A stretch of 64,000 nucleotides of DNA from AWTP1-13 sp963840075 (GTDB lineage Bacteria; Pseudomonadota; Alphaproteobacteria; Rhizobiales; Hyphomicrobiaceae). Below are positions 52,941 to 62,103 of this stretch, piece by piece; positions within the stretch are counted from its first letter, which is position 1, and each line of letters starts with the position of its first letter. The DNA lies in contig CAWIXS010000011.1 of NCBI GenBank assembly GCA_963840075.1, forward strand, positions 1 through 64,000. The letters run 5' to 3'. Below the pieces are notes generated by a model. It was not told the origin of the DNA, did not search any database, and saw nothing but the letters and a program-made list of their open reading frames with translations. Position numbers and translations under genes: made by a program.

Positions 52941-53939
52941 GAGGCTGTCCCACCAGGGGCATACGCCCGGCATCAACTCGTAGTTGCCCTCCATCACCTG
53001 CACCGGCCTTCGCTCCCCCGCTTGCGCGTTCTTCAGCCGCAGCGCCAGCGTCTCGGCGCGCTTCTCGGGCGGCAGCCAGCTCCTCTCGTGGCCCCACAGG
53101 CTGGGGCCGATGGTGCGCTCCGTGGCGACCCAGGTCGCGGGGTCGATCGCCTTGCCGCCCCAGCCGTACTCCACCATGAAGCCCGACGGCGTGCGGGTAT
53201 AGAACGAGGTCATATAGTCCCCGGCGTGGCGCCCCAGCGTGACCGCGAGCCGCCCTTCCTCGGCGAGCGCCAGATCGAGGCCCTGGCCCACGTCGTCGAG
53301 GCTGAAGAGCTCCAGCATCAGATGATGCACCGTCGTGCGCCCGGTCTCGATGAAGGCGAGGCTGTGATGGCGCCCATTGACGTGGAGGAAGCGCGCCCGG
53401 AAGGGGCGGTCGTAGTAGTCGCTGAAGCCGAAGCCCAGCACGTCGCGATAGAAGGAGACGGCCGGGTCGATGCGCTCCGCCGTCATCACCACATGGCCGA
53501 CCCCGAGCGGCCCGGTGCGGAAGCCCGAGATGTTGCGCCCGGGCTCGAACGGCTCGGTTGCCAGCTCGGCCCCATGGAAGATCTCCACCCGCGAGCCCAG
53601 CGGATCGGCCAGCACGATCAGGTCGGCGACGCGCCGCTCCTCCGCCAGCGCCCGCGGCCCCCGCTCGACGCGCATGCCCGCCCGCTCGATCCTCCCGGCG
53701 ATGTCGTCGAGCGCCACCCTATCGGCGACCTCCCAGCCGCAGAGCTTGACCCCCCTGTTGGTGTCGTGCCCCGGATCGGCCTCGACGATCAGGCGCTGCG
53801 CGCGGTCGTCCATGCGAAACGCGACGCTGCCTTTGGCCCTGTCGACGACCTGCAAGCCGAGATGCCGCGTGCCGTAGCTGCGCCAGTCGCCCAGGTCCTT
53901 GGCGCTGACCCCGACATAGCCCAACGCCCGCACGTGCAC
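52926..53939 (-). CDS. VOC-type extradiol dioxygenase
   Basis: 337 residues in two VOC halves, the catecholic type I extradiol layout. The N-terminal half starts VRALGYVGVSAKDLGDW. The C-terminal half has the metal ligands: GVGHVVMTA (His), TVHHLMLELFS (His), and GFMVEYGWGG (Glu), with YTRTPSG before the last. It should insert both oxygens of O2 beside a catechol ring (for example a 2,3-dihydroxybiphenyl- or catechol-like compound). It sits upstream of the FerB/FerA-like pair on the same strand but across a ~300-base gap with a palindrome. Confidence 0.85.
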   Translation of the reverse strand: MHVRALGYVGVSAKDLGDWRSYGTRHLGLQVVDRAKGSVAFRMDDRAQRLIVEADPGHDTNRGVKLCGWEVADRVALDDIAGRIERAGMRVERGPRALAEERRVADLIVLADPLGSRVEIFHGAELATEPFEPGRNISGFRTGPLGVGHVVMTAERIDPAVSFYRDVLGFGFSDYYDRPFRARFLHVNGRHHSLAFIETGRTTVHHLMLELFSLDDVGQGLDLALAEEGRLAVTLGRHAGDYMTSFYTRTPSGFMVEYGWGGKAIDPATWVATERTIGPSLWGHERSWLPPEKRAETLALRLKNAQAGERRPVQVMEGNYELMPGVCPWWDSLSGAR

Positions 53940-53962
53940 GGCCTGTCCTCCCGCCGGGTGAC

Positions 53963-53989
53963 GGGGTCAGACCTGCGGGGTCTGACCCC
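53963..53989. repeat. TCAGACCC-family palindrome
   Basis: GGGGTCAGACCTGCGGGGTCTGACCCC: long arms with a short GC loop, 24 bases upstream of the extradiol dioxygenase start. Confidence 0.8.
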
Positions 53990-54059
53990 AGTCCGCTGTT
54001 ATCGGTGCTGCATCGGCAATCTAGGCTACGCCTGCGGATTGCACCAGCCGTGCGCGAGC

Positions 54060-54510
54060 TCAAACGGCCTGCTCCCAAATCGGGAGTGGCCGCGTCTCAT
54101 AGGGCAATGCCCACCGTTCCCAGCGAGGCTTTCCAACACCCCGGCGGGCGACGGCCCTGCCGAGCGATACATCGTCGGAGCCGAGGAAGGTGAGCGGCTG
54201 CCCTGCCGTTGCCGGCATCACGAACGTGAACATCGCTACCCCTGCGGTGAAGCCGCTCGATCACAGCGTTGACCTCGGTTTCATGGACGGGGACCAGCAC
54301 GACGGCGTCGGGGCGCTCCGAGATGGCGCGGTCGATGAGTGCGATCTGCTGTCCCACATCGTCGGGAATGTCGGGAACGTGGTGCTCGATCGAGCCTCCA
54401 AAGCGGAACGCCACCCTTTCAGCTCCCAGCCGCGCCGCAGCATAAGCGGGGTTGGTCCGTTCTTCGTGAAGACGGCCCAGGCGCGTTGCCGTGTCGCTCT
54501 CGCATTGCCG
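54060..54510 (-). pseudogene. Sugar-type periplasmic binding protein remnant
   Basis: Three frames hold successive pieces: RATRQRAWAVFTKN, then RTNPAYAAARLGAERVAFRF and IALIDRAISERPDAVVLVPV, then MFTFVMPATAGQPLTFLGSD and a stop at 54060-54062. These are the consecutive strands of a LacI/ribose-type (Peripla_BP_4) binding domain. Only ~150 residues remain and at least two frameshifts interrupt it. Confidence 0.6.
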
Positions 54511-54579
54511 AATGCCTTGCTTTCTTTATTGCCAAGTGGTCAGGTTTCACATTGTCTACGCCGACGGGAAGCTCTAGCG

Positions 54580-54732
54580 ATGAAGGTCTTTGATCGGATG
54601 GGTCGCACTATTGGACGGCTGGCGCTTTCGGTTGCCATCGGCGGGTTGCCCGAGGATGCCGTGGCGCGCAATGCAGCCGGGACGCGGCGCTGGTCCGAGG
54701 TCATAACGGCGGCCAAACTGAAGGCCGAGTAG
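54580..54732 (+). CDS. 50-residue hypothetical protein
   Basis: MKVFDRMGRTIGRLALSVAI then ~30 residues ending RRWSEVITAAKLKAE. One weak helix could bind a membrane. GGGAAG lies upstream. It begins just after the binding-protein remnant and ends 32 bases before the TctC gene. It may be a gene fragment. Confidence 0.35.
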   Translation: MKVFDRMGRTIGRLALSVAIGGLPEDAVARNAAGTRRWSEVITAAKLKAE

Positions 54733-54764
54733 GTTCTTTCGTCATCCACGCAATGGGGGAGACC

Positions 54765-55742
54765 ATGAACATCCTCAGTCGTGCAGCAAGCGCCCTGTGT
54801 CTGGCATCGGCTGCTGCGCTCGCCTGCGTCCCGGCACGAGCGCAGGACTATCCGAAGTCACCCGTTACCATCGTCGTCGGGTTTGCACCCGGCAGCACTG
54901 CGGATATCTCAGCCCGCATCGTCGGCAACGAGATGGGAGAGAGGCTCGGCCAGCGCTTCGTCGTGGAGAACAGGGTCGGCGCAGCATCGAGCGTGGCGGC
55001 AGCCGGAGTCGTGCGCGGCGCCAAGGACGGCTACACGCTCTTCATCGGCTCCGTCGCCAACATCGTCAACGGCGCGATGAGGTCCGACCTCAGCTTCGAT
55101 TTCGGCAAGGACCTCGTGCCGATCACGCTGCTGACCTCGACGCCCGTCGTGCTGGTCACAGGCACCGGCGTTGGTGCGAAGAGCCTCAAGGAGCTGATGC
55201 AGCTCGCGAAGGACAAGCCGGAGGCTCTGCTCTTCGGCTCGTCCGGCGCCGGCAGCTCCACTCACCTGGCGCTCGAGCTCTTCAAGACCACCGGCAAGGT
55301 CAAGATCACCCACGTGCCCTACACCGGCAGCCCCGGCGTCGTCACCGACCTTTTGGCAAACCGCATCCACGCCTATTTCTCGCCGGCATCGGCGACGATG
55401 GAGCATGTAAAGGCCGGCAAGCTCGTCGCGCTCGGCGTCACCGGCGCCAAGCGCAGCGCGCTTTTTCCCGAGCTGCCGACGATCGCCGAGGCCGGCATCC
55501 CGGAGTTCCAGGCGGCGCTGTGGTTCGGGCTGATGGCGCCCGCGGGAACGCCGCAATCCGTCCTGGACAAGCTGTCGCGCGCCGCCAATGAAGCGTTGCA
55601 AGCCGAGAAGGTCAAGGCGGCGCTGCGCACGCAGTTCACTGAGCCGATAGGCGGGACCCCGGAGGAGTTCAGGCGTACCATCGCATCCGAGACCGTACGG
55701 TGGACGGCGGTCGTCAGTGCTGCGGGATTGCAGCGGAAGTAG
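54765..55742 (+). CDS. TctC/Bug-type solute-binding protein
   Basis: 325 residues: signal peptide ending ACVPARAQDYPKSPV, then VTIVVGFAPGSTADISARIV, GQRFVVENRVGAASSVAA, GYTLFIGSVANIVNG, FGSSGAGSSTHLALELFK and the closing GLMAPAGTPQSVLDKL. A second orphan TTT binding protein. ATG 54753 is the longer option; ATG 54765 opens directly on the signal sequence. The methyltransferase gene begins 59 bases later. Confidence 0.88.
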   Translation: MNILSRAASALCLASAAALACVPARAQDYPKSPVTIVVGFAPGSTADISARIVGNEMGERLGQRFVVENRVGAASSVAAAGVVRGAKDGYTLFIGSVANIVNGAMRSDLSFDFGKDLVPITLLTSTPVVLVTGTGVGAKSLKELMQLAKDKPEALLFGSSGAGSSTHLALELFKTTGKVKITHVPYTGSPGVVTDLLANRIHAYFSPASATMEHVKAGKLVALGVTGAKRSALFPELPTIAEAGIPEFQAALWFGLMAPAGTPQSVLDKLSRAANEALQAEKVKAALRTQFTEPIGGTPEEFRRTIASETVRWTAVVSAAGLQRK

Positions 55743-55801
55743 GGGCCCTGGACACCCCGGGCACCGCCCATGACAATGGCCCCCGCCGGAGGCCGCCGCC
55801 G

Positions 55802-56914
55802 ATGACCCGCACCTCTCCACCCTTCCGCGCCGACCACGTCGGCAGCCTCATCCGGCCAGCGGCCCTCGTCGAGGCGCGCAAGGCTGCCGCAATGGGCAGG
55901 ACGCCGGCGGAGGAGCTGCGGCGCATCCAGGAGGGGGCGATCCGGGAGGTGGTGCGCCGGCAGGAGGAGATCGGGCTCCAGTCCATCACCGACGGGGAGT
56001 TCAACCGCAGCTCGTGGCAGCGCGATTTCCTCTTGAAGCTCCACAACGTGACGCTCGTCCAGGCCAAGATGGCCGTGCGCTTCCATACGGCGGAAGGCAC
56101 GCGGGACCATGCGCCGCCCACGCTCGCCGTCACCGGCAAGCTGGGCCGGCCGCACGGCATCTTCGTGGACGACTTCGCCTTCCTGAAGTCGGTCACCACG
56201 CGTACCCCGAAGGTGACGCTGCCCTCGCCCACCGTGCTGCATTTCCGCGGCGGCCGGAAGGCGGTGGACGCCGAGGCCTACCCCGACATCGCCGCCTTCT
56301 ATGCGGACCTCGCCGCCGTCTACCGCGCGGAGATCGCCGACCTCGCGGCGGCCGGCTGCCGCCATCTGCAGATCGACGAGGTCAACCTCGCCTACCTGTG
56401 CGACCCTGACCTCAGGACCGAGGTGGCGGGCTTCGGCGAGGACCCGGACGCGCTGCCCGCAACCTACGCGAGGCTCCTCAATCAGGCGCTCGCCGGCCGG
56501 CCGAAGGACATGGTGATCGCCATGCACCTGTGTCGCGGCAACTTCGCCGGCGCCTGGGTGGCGGAAGGCGGCTACGAGCCGGTCGCCGACCTCATCTTCA
56601 ACGAGATCGGCGTCGACGCCTATTTCCTGGAGTACGACAGCCCGCGCGCCGGCGGCTTCGAGCCGCTGCGCTTCCTGCCCAAGGGCAAGACCGCCGTGCT
56701 CGGCCTCGTCACCACCAAGAGCCCCAAGCTCGAGTCCAAGGACGGCTTGAAACGGCGCATCGAGGAGGCCGCCCGCTTCGCCCCCCTCGAGCAGCTGGCG
56801 CTGAGCCCCCAGTGCGGCTTCTCCAGCGGCATCGGCGGCGAGGCCATGACCCGGGACGACCAGCTGCGCAAGCTCCAGCTCGTCGTCGACACCGCCCGCG
56901 AGGTGTGGGGATAG
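55802..56914 (+). CDS. MetE C-terminal-like methyltransferase
   Basis: 370 residues matching only the catalytic half of cobalamin-independent methionine synthase (COG0620 short form): FRADHVGSLIRP, LQSITDGEFNRSSWQ, LQIDEVNLAYL, and zinc ligands HxC in AMHLCRGN and Cys in ALSPQCGFSSG, with an intervening Glu-rich stretch. Short members often demethylate or methylate specialised substrates, not MetE substrate pairs. Placed after a TctC gene; a link to methyl transfer from methoxy-aromatics is possible but unproven. Confidence 0.82.
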   Translation: MTRTSPPFRADHVGSLIRPAALVEARKAAAMGRTPAEELRRIQEGAIREVVRRQEEIGLQSITDGEFNRSSWQRDFLLKLHNVTLVQAKMAVRFHTAEGTRDHAPPTLAVTGKLGRPHGIFVDDFAFLKSVTTRTPKVTLPSPTVLHFRGGRKAVDAEAYPDIAAFYADLAAVYRAEIADLAAAGCRHLQIDEVNLAYLCDPDLRTEVAGFGEDPDALPATYARLLNQALAGRPKDMVIAMHLCRGNFAGAWVAEGGYEPVADLIFNEIGVDAYFLEYDSPRAGGFEPLRFLPKGKTAVLGLVTTKSPKLESKDGLKRRIEEAARFAPLEQLALSPQCGFSSGIGGEAMTRDDQLRKLQLVVDTAREVWG

Positions 56915-56923
56915 GTGCCGGCC

Positions 56924-57054
56924 GGTGTCGAACCCTACGGGTCTGTCGCCGTGACACCAACCTCGATTTCGACTTGAATAGCCTGTACGAGCATGGGAGC
57001 AACGGCGTCTGATCCCGGTGGAGCAACGGTGTCAGACCCGGAGGGTCTGACACC
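56924..57054. repeat. Two TCAGACCC-family palindromes
   Basis: GGTGTCGAACCCTACGGGT..GTCGCC at 56924-56950 (imperfect) and GGTGTCAGACCCGG..AGGGTCTGACACC at 57028-57054 (near-perfect). The second ends 20 bases before the pentapeptide-protein start. Confidence 0.8.
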
Positions 57055-57073
57055 TCGGGGGGAGACGAGGGGC

Positions 57074-59047
57074 ATGGACGACAGTACGCGCACCGCACTC
57101 GATGTCGAAGCGCCGGTCAATCCCTACAGTCTGCTCGACGCGCTCAACGCCGCGAGCGCGCGCACCAGCACGCTGTGGCTGATCTTCCTGGCCCTGATGG
57201 GCTACCTGCTGGTCACGGTGGCGGGCGTCACCCACCGCGACCTGCTGCTCGACAGCGGCGTGGTGCTGCCGCTGCTGCAGGCCCGCATTGAGCTTTCCCC
57301 CTTCTTCGTCCTGATGCCCGCGGTTCTGGCGCTTCTGCATCTGGGGCTCGTCGCCCAGTTTGCGCTGCTCGCGCGCAAGACGCTGGAGTTTCACAACGCC
57401 CTGCGCCTGCTCGAGAGCACCGACCGGCGCACCCACCCCCTGCGGCTCGAGGTCGACAGCTTCTTCTTCGTCCAGGCCCTCGCGGGGCCCGAGCGCAGCC
57501 GCTTGGTCAGCGGCTTCCTCAATGCCATCGGCTGGACCACCCTCGTGGGCCTGCCCCTGCTGCTGCTCCTCTACCTGCAGCTTGCGTTCCTGCCCGTCCA
57601 CAACGCGGCGATCACCTCGGTGCAGCGGGCCGTCCTGCTCGCCGACATCGTCCTGCTGGCCCTCGTCGGCGTGTTCCTGCTGCGCACGGAGACGGGCTGG
57701 CTCGGTGCCTTCCTGCGGCTCGGCATGCACAACCCGGGCAGCCTGGTGTTCGGCATCGCCGTGCTCGCCGGGACCGCGTTCGTGTCGCTGTTCCTCGCCA
57801 CCATCCCCGGCGGCCCGGAGCGGGACGACCGCGCGTCGGCTGTGGCTGCGGCCGGCGGCCCGCTGTTCGGCCTGTTCCCGCGCAATCTCACCGTCGCCGA
57901 CGCCGATTTGGCGGGCCCAGTGGGTGCCGGAGAGTGGATCGGTGCGCGCCGCTCGATCAGCCTGCGCGGCCGCGATCTGCGCTTTGCCAGGCTCGAGCGC
58001 GTCAACCTGGGCGACGCCGATCTGTCGGGGGCCAACCTCGACGGGGCGAGCCTCGCCGGCGCCAATCTGCGGGGCGCGCGCCTCAACTGCGCCGCGGGCG
58101 CGGCGCCGCAGCCCTCCGACGACCGCCACAAGGTGCAGTGCACCAGCGCCAGAGGCGCCGATTTCAGCAGCGCGCGCCTTCCCGCTGCCAAGCTCGCCGG
58201 CGCCGACCTGCGCGGGGCGAAATTCGACGATGCGGCACTGGAGGAGGCTGACTTGAGCCGCAGCCTGCTCTCCGGCGGCGGGTTCGACCGCGCCTCCCTG
58301 CAGCGCGCCGATCTGTCGGGCGCGCTGTCGCTGCAGGGCGCGAGCTTCGTGCTCGCCAACCTGCAGGGCGCGAGCCTGGAGGGCGCCAGGTTGCAGGCCG
58401 CCGACTTCTCGGGCGCCAGCCTGCCGGGCGCCAACCTCTCGCTCGCCTATCTGGCGGGCGCCGTGCTGCGCGAGGCCGATCTGGAGGGCGCCGAGCTGCA
58501 GTCGGCCAAGCTCTACGGCGCCGACCTGCGCGGCGCCAGGCTGCAGGGCGCGGACCTCGCGGGCGCCCTGGTATGGCGTGCACAGCCTCCGGCGGGGGAC
58601 GTGGTGGCGCTCGCCGACCTTGCCAACATCGTGATGCGGCCGCCCGCCAAGGACGAGGCCGACGCCTTGAAGGCGGTCGCCCGCGCCCAGACGCCGCCCG
58701 CCGGCGAGCAGGCGCCGGGCGTCACCGAGCAGGCCGGGGCGGACTGGGGCGCCTCCGCCGACGGCCAGGCCTGGGGCGTACTCCTGCGCGCCAGCGAGGC
58801 GGCGATGGCCGACGGCTACCGCACGCGCCTCACCGAATTTCTGGGCCGTCTCGCCTGCCGCGCCCGCTTCGCCAACGGTGGGGTGGCGGCGGGAGTTGCG
58901 CGGCGCGCCGCCGGCCAGGGCTTCAAGGGCGAGCCCGCGCCGCTCTACGAGCGCCTCAAGGCCGCAGACTGCCCGGCCTCCCGGAACCTCCCGCCCCCCC
59001 TCCTGCTCGACCTCGCCGCCGCCATCGAGGCGAGGAAAGGGGACTAG
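57074..59047 (+). CDS. Membrane-anchored pentapeptide-repeat protein
   Basis: 657 residues. The N-terminal ~235 residues have five or so membrane helices. Residues ~290-500 are a right-handed beta-helix of A(D/N)LxG repeats (GADLRGAKFDDA, GANLDGASLAGANLRGA, LQGASLEGARLQAA, GADLRGARLQGADLAGA). The last ~150 residues form a separate helical domain with two Cys (RLACRAR, KAADCPAS). Such proteins form rigid rods that mimic DNA or scaffold complexes. ATG 57074 has GAGGGG before it; upstream in-frame codons cross a palindrome. Confidence 0.85.
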   Translation: MDDSTRTALDVEAPVNPYSLLDALNAASARTSTLWLIFLALMGYLLVTVAGVTHRDLLLDSGVVLPLLQARIELSPFFVLMPAVLALLHLGLVAQFALLARKTLEFHNALRLLESTDRRTHPLRLEVDSFFFVQALAGPERSRLVSGFLNAIGWTTLVGLPLLLLLYLQLAFLPVHNAAITSVQRAVLLADIVLLALVGVFLLRTETGWLGAFLRLGMHNPGSLVFGIAVLAGTAFVSLFLATIPGGPERDDRASAVAAAGGPLFGLFPRNLTVADADLAGPVGAGEWIGARRSISLRGRDLRFARLERVNLGDADLSGANLDGASLAGANLRGARLNCAAGAAPQPSDDRHKVQCTSARGADFSSARLPAAKLAGADLRGAKFDDAALEEADLSRSLLSGGGFDRASLQRADLSGALSLQGASFVLANLQGASLEGARLQAADFSGASLPGANLSLAYLAGAVLREADLEGAELQSAKLYGADLRGARLQGADLAGALVWRAQPPAGDVVALADLANIVMRPPAKDEADALKAVARAQTPPAGEQAPGVTEQAGADWGASADGQAWGVLLRASEAAMADGYRTRLTEFLGRLACRARFANGGVAAGVARRAAGQGFKGEPAPLYERLKAADCPASRNLPPPLLLDLAAAIEARKGD

Positions 59048-59174
59048 CGCCGAGGCTCGCTGGCTGCTTGCCGAAGCCGGATCGATCGAACGGTCCTGCG
59101 CCGGCCATTTGTGTTGCCAATCCCCGCCGGCGGGACGCACAATCCGTGCGCAGCCAACCCGGGACCCAAGCACC

Positions 59175-60839
59175 ATGAACGAGCTCGACACCCACGAGGT
59201 GCTCAACCAGAGCCCGCCGTTCGAGGACGTGAACCTGTTCACCAGCGACCGCGCGCTGATGGAGGCCGTCAACCGTGAGGGCGGCGGCGCCGCGGTCAGG
59301 CGGCTCACGGCCTTCGGCGAGGTCTGCGGCAGCGCCGCCGCGTTCGAGCGCGGCCGGCTCGCCAACGAGAACCTGCCACGCCTCAAGACGTTCGACAGCA
59401 AGGGGCACCGGCTCGACGTGGTCGAGTACCATCCCGCCTACCACGAGTGCATGGGGATCAGCATCGCCGAGGGCCTGCACTGCGCAAGCTGGGACCACTT
59501 GGCCGGGGCCGGCGGCAAGCCGGCGCCGGGGGCCAACGTGGCGCGTTCCGCCGGCTGCTACATGGCGATCCAGATGGAGGCGGGCCATCAGTGCCCCATC
59601 ACCATGACCAACGCGGCAGTGCCCACGCTGCGGCTGCAACCCGAGATCGCGCAGGCGTGGCTGCCCAAGGTCCTCGCCCGCGTCTACGACAGGAGCTTCA
59701 AGCCCGCGTCCGCCAAGCGCGGGGCCACCATCGGCATGGGCATGACGGAGAAGCAGGGCGGCACCGACGTGCGCGCCAACACCACGAGGGCGGTCCCGGC
59801 GGCAGGCGGCGGCCCCGGCGCGGAATATATCCTCACGGGCCACAAGTGGTTCATGTCGGCGCCGATGTGCGATGCCTTCCTGGTGCTGGCGCAGGCGCCC
59901 AAGGGGCTCTCGTGCTTCCTGATGCCCCGGTTCCTCCCCGATGGGTCGGTCAACGCGCTGCACTTCCAGAGGCTCAAGGAGAAGCTCGGCAACCGCTCCA
60001 ATGCCTCCTCCGAGGTGGAGCTCAGGGGAGCGCACGCGTGGGCGATCGGCGAGGAGGGGCGCGGCGTTCCTGCCATCATCGAGATGGTGACCGGCACGCG
60101 CCTCGACTGCGCGGTGGCCTCCGCCGGCCTGATGCGGCTGGTGCTCGCCAACGCCATCCATCATTGCCGCCACCGCACGGTGTTCCAAAAGAAGCTCCTC
60201 GACCAGCCGCTGATGAGCCAGGTGCTCGCCGACCTCGCCCTGGACGCCGAGGCCGCCACCGCGCTTGCCTTCCGGCTCAGCCGCAGCTTCGACCGGGCCT
60301 CCGACCCGCACGCGGCGGCCTGGCGCCGGCTCATGACGCCCGTCACCAAATACTGGATCTGCAAGCAGGCGCCCGCGTTCGCCTACGAGGCGATGGAGTG
60401 CCTGGGGGGCAACGGCTACATCGAGGAGGGTATCGCCGCCCGGGTCTATCGCGAGGTGCCGGTCAATGCCATCTGGGAAGGCTCCGGCAACGTCATGGCG
60501 CTCGACCTGTTGCGCGTGCTGCAGCGCGAGCCGGAGACGGTCGCAATCGTGATGGACGATCTGGCGGCGACCGCCGGCGGCGACGCCCATCTCAAGGCGC
60601 ACCTCGCGGGCGTGCAGAAGCTGCTGCACGAGCCGCGGCTGCTCGAGCAGCGCGGGCGGGCGCTGACGGAGTCTCTGGCGACCCTGGCGGCGGGAGCCAT
60701 CCTGCGGGCGCACGCCCCCGCGGCGGTCGCCGATGCCTTCATCGCCACGCGGCTGGCGGGCCCTCCCCGCCAAACCTACGGTCACGGGCTCGACGCAGTC
60801 GATACGCGCGCCATCATCGAGCGTGCCCTCCCCGCCTGA
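59175..60839 (+). CDS. AidB-like acyl-CoA dehydrogenase family protein
   Basis: 554 residues, longer than ordinary acyl-CoA dehydrogenases, with the AidB order: LNQSPPFEDVNLFTSDRAL, HPAYHECMGI, MTEKQGGTDVRANTT, GHKWFMSAPMCDAFLVLAQ, EKLGNRSNASSEVEL, and YEAMECLGGNGYIEEG with IWEGSGNVMALDLLR. FAD-binding and the base-region Glu are present. E. coli AidB binds DNA in the alkylation response, but most relatives probably oxidise acyl-CoAs. A MarR gene ends convergently nearby. Confidence 0.85.
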   Translation: MNELDTHEVLNQSPPFEDVNLFTSDRALMEAVNREGGGAAVRRLTAFGEVCGSAAAFERGRLANENLPRLKTFDSKGHRLDVVEYHPAYHECMGISIAEGLHCASWDHLAGAGGKPAPGANVARSAGCYMAIQMEAGHQCPITMTNAAVPTLRLQPEIAQAWLPKVLARVYDRSFKPASAKRGATIGMGMTEKQGGTDVRANTTRAVPAAGGGPGAEYILTGHKWFMSAPMCDAFLVLAQAPKGLSCFLMPRFLPDGSVNALHFQRLKEKLGNRSNASSEVELRGAHAWAIGEEGRGVPAIIEMVTGTRLDCAVASAGLMRLVLANAIHHCRHRTVFQKKLLDQPLMSQVLADLALDAEAATALAFRLSRSFDRASDPHAAAWRRLMTPVTKYWICKQAPAFAYEAMECLGGNGYIEEGIAARVYREVPVNAIWEGSGNVMALDLLRVLQREPETVAIVMDDLAATAGGDAHLKAHLAGVQKLLHEPRLLEQRGRALTESLATLAAGAILRAHAPAAVADAFIATRLAGPPRQTYGHGLDAVDTRAIIERALPA

Positions 60840-60899
60840 GCAGGGACGACCCGAGGACCCAGGCTCCGCAAACGGCTGCGGCGAAGGCGGCGCGGAGGC

Positions 60900-61385
60900 T
60901 CAGCCGCTCGCCCGCCCCGCCGCTGCCGACCGGCTCATCGCCCGCACGATCTCGCCCAGCGCCTCGATGAAGTGGCTGCGCTGGTCCGATCTCAGCACGG
61001 AGAGGATGCGCTGATCGACCTTGGTGGCGAGCGGCTTGACGCTGCTCAGGATGCCCTGTCCTTTCGGCGTGAGGCGCACGGCGTACATGCGCGCGTCGCG
61101 CTTGGTGCGCTTTCTCTGCAGCAGCCCCTTCTTCACCAGGCGCCGCACGACATCGGCGAGCGTGGACCGGTCGACGCCGGTCTGCTCGACGAGCCCGGTC
61201 TGACTCACATCGGGGTTCTGGCCGACGCAGACGAGAACCGCGAACTGGCGCGGCGTGAGGTCTGACTTGGAGGCCTCATTCGTAAACAGAACCTCGGCGC
61301 ACTGTCCGGCCCGGTGCAGGAGATGCAAAGCCGACATATCGAGGGGGCCCGAGCGTTGATTGTCCTTCATGCGAGCATGCTCCAC
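60900..61385 (-). CDS. MarR family transcriptional regulator
   Basis: 161 residues with the winged helix: LTPRQFAVLVCVGQNPDVSQ, LVEQTGVDRSTLADVVRRLV, LQRKRTKRDARMYAVRLTPKG. The recognition helix and the DxR wing are typical. MarR proteins often sense aromatic acids or CoA thioesters; this one could control the phenolic-acid genes here, but none is adjacent. Alternative start ATG 61370. Convergent with the AidB-like gene. Confidence 0.88.
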   Translation of the reverse strand: MEHARMKDNQRSGPLDMSALHLLHRAGQCAEVLFTNEASKSDLTPRQFAVLVCVGQNPDVSQTGLVEQTGVDRSTLADVVRRLVKKGLLQRKRTKRDARMYAVRLTPKGQGILSSVKPLATKVDQRILSVLRSDQRSHFIEALGEIVRAMSRSAAAGRASG

Positions 61386-61608
61386 GTGGTTGTTGTCCGG
61401 TAAGAGATGGTAAGAATACGCTCTGATGTCTACGTCGCAACGCCATCGACGTTAACGCTTCCTAGCGTTCCGGGGGCGCACAGTCCACCGGATCCCTCCT
61501 ATACGGACAAGTCAGAGGTTATCCGTCACCGCGATATGCGCCGTGCTCGACGCAAGACAGCCCTCGCCGCGCGGCATACCTTCCGGCCAAGCTGCCGCCC
61601 GCGCGGCG
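61386..61608. other. Gap between ruvX and marR
   Basis: About 220 bases upstream of marR and downstream of ruvX. It must hold the marR promoter, but I see no strong boxes or operator palindrome. Confidence 0.4.
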
Positions 61609-62103
61609 TCAAGGCCAAGGCGCGTAGTTCATGCGGTCCAGCGCGCCTTGCAGGATCACCGTCGCTGCAACCTTGTCGACCACGGCGGCGCGACGCCGCC
61701 GCGAGGCGTCCGCCTCGAGCAGCACGCGCTCGGCCGCCGCCGTCGACAGGCGTTCGTCCCAGCACAGAATGGGCAGCGCTGTCAATTTGGCCAGATTGCG
61801 GACAAAGGCCCGCGTTGCCTGGGCGCGCGGACCTTCCGTGCCATCCATGTTCAGCGGCAGGCCCACCACAAAGCCGCCGACCCCGTGCTCGGCGGCAAGC
61901 TCGAGCAGCCGGCCCAGATCCGCGGCGAGCTTGCTGCGGCGCAATGTCACGAGCGCCGAGGCAATCTTCCGCGTGGTGTCCGAAAGGGAAAGGCCCAAAG
62001 TCTTGCTGCCAACGTCGATGCCGATGACGCGCGCATCCCGCGGCAGGACCTCGGCGAAGGCCTCGACCGAGACATCGCGTCTAGCGTTGCGCCCAGGGCT
62101 CAT
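61609..62103 (-). CDS. ruvX: RuvX/YqgF-type Holliday junction resolvase
   Basis: 164 residues with the RNase H-like fold: VIGIDVGSKTLGLSLSD (first Asp), FVVGLPLNMDGTEGPRA, LPILCWDERLSTAAAERVL (Glu) and VVDKVAATVILQGALD (last Asp). Broadly conserved and linked to 16S rRNA processing and resolution of junctions. The first ~23 residues are an unconserved extension. ATG at 62103. Confidence 0.93.
   Translation of the reverse strand: MSPGRNARRDVSVEAFAEVLPRDARVIGIDVGSKTLGLSLSDTTRKIASALVTLRRSKLAADLGRLLELAAEHGVGGFVVGLPLNMDGTEGPRAQATRAFVRNLAKLTALPILCWDERLSTAAAERVLLEADASRRRRAAVVDKVAATVILQGALDRMNYAPWP

Noticed and set aside
53022..54272. 416-codon plus frame opposite the extradiol dioxygenase
   Set aside because: Shadow of the minus-strand enzyme, whose metal ligands are clear.
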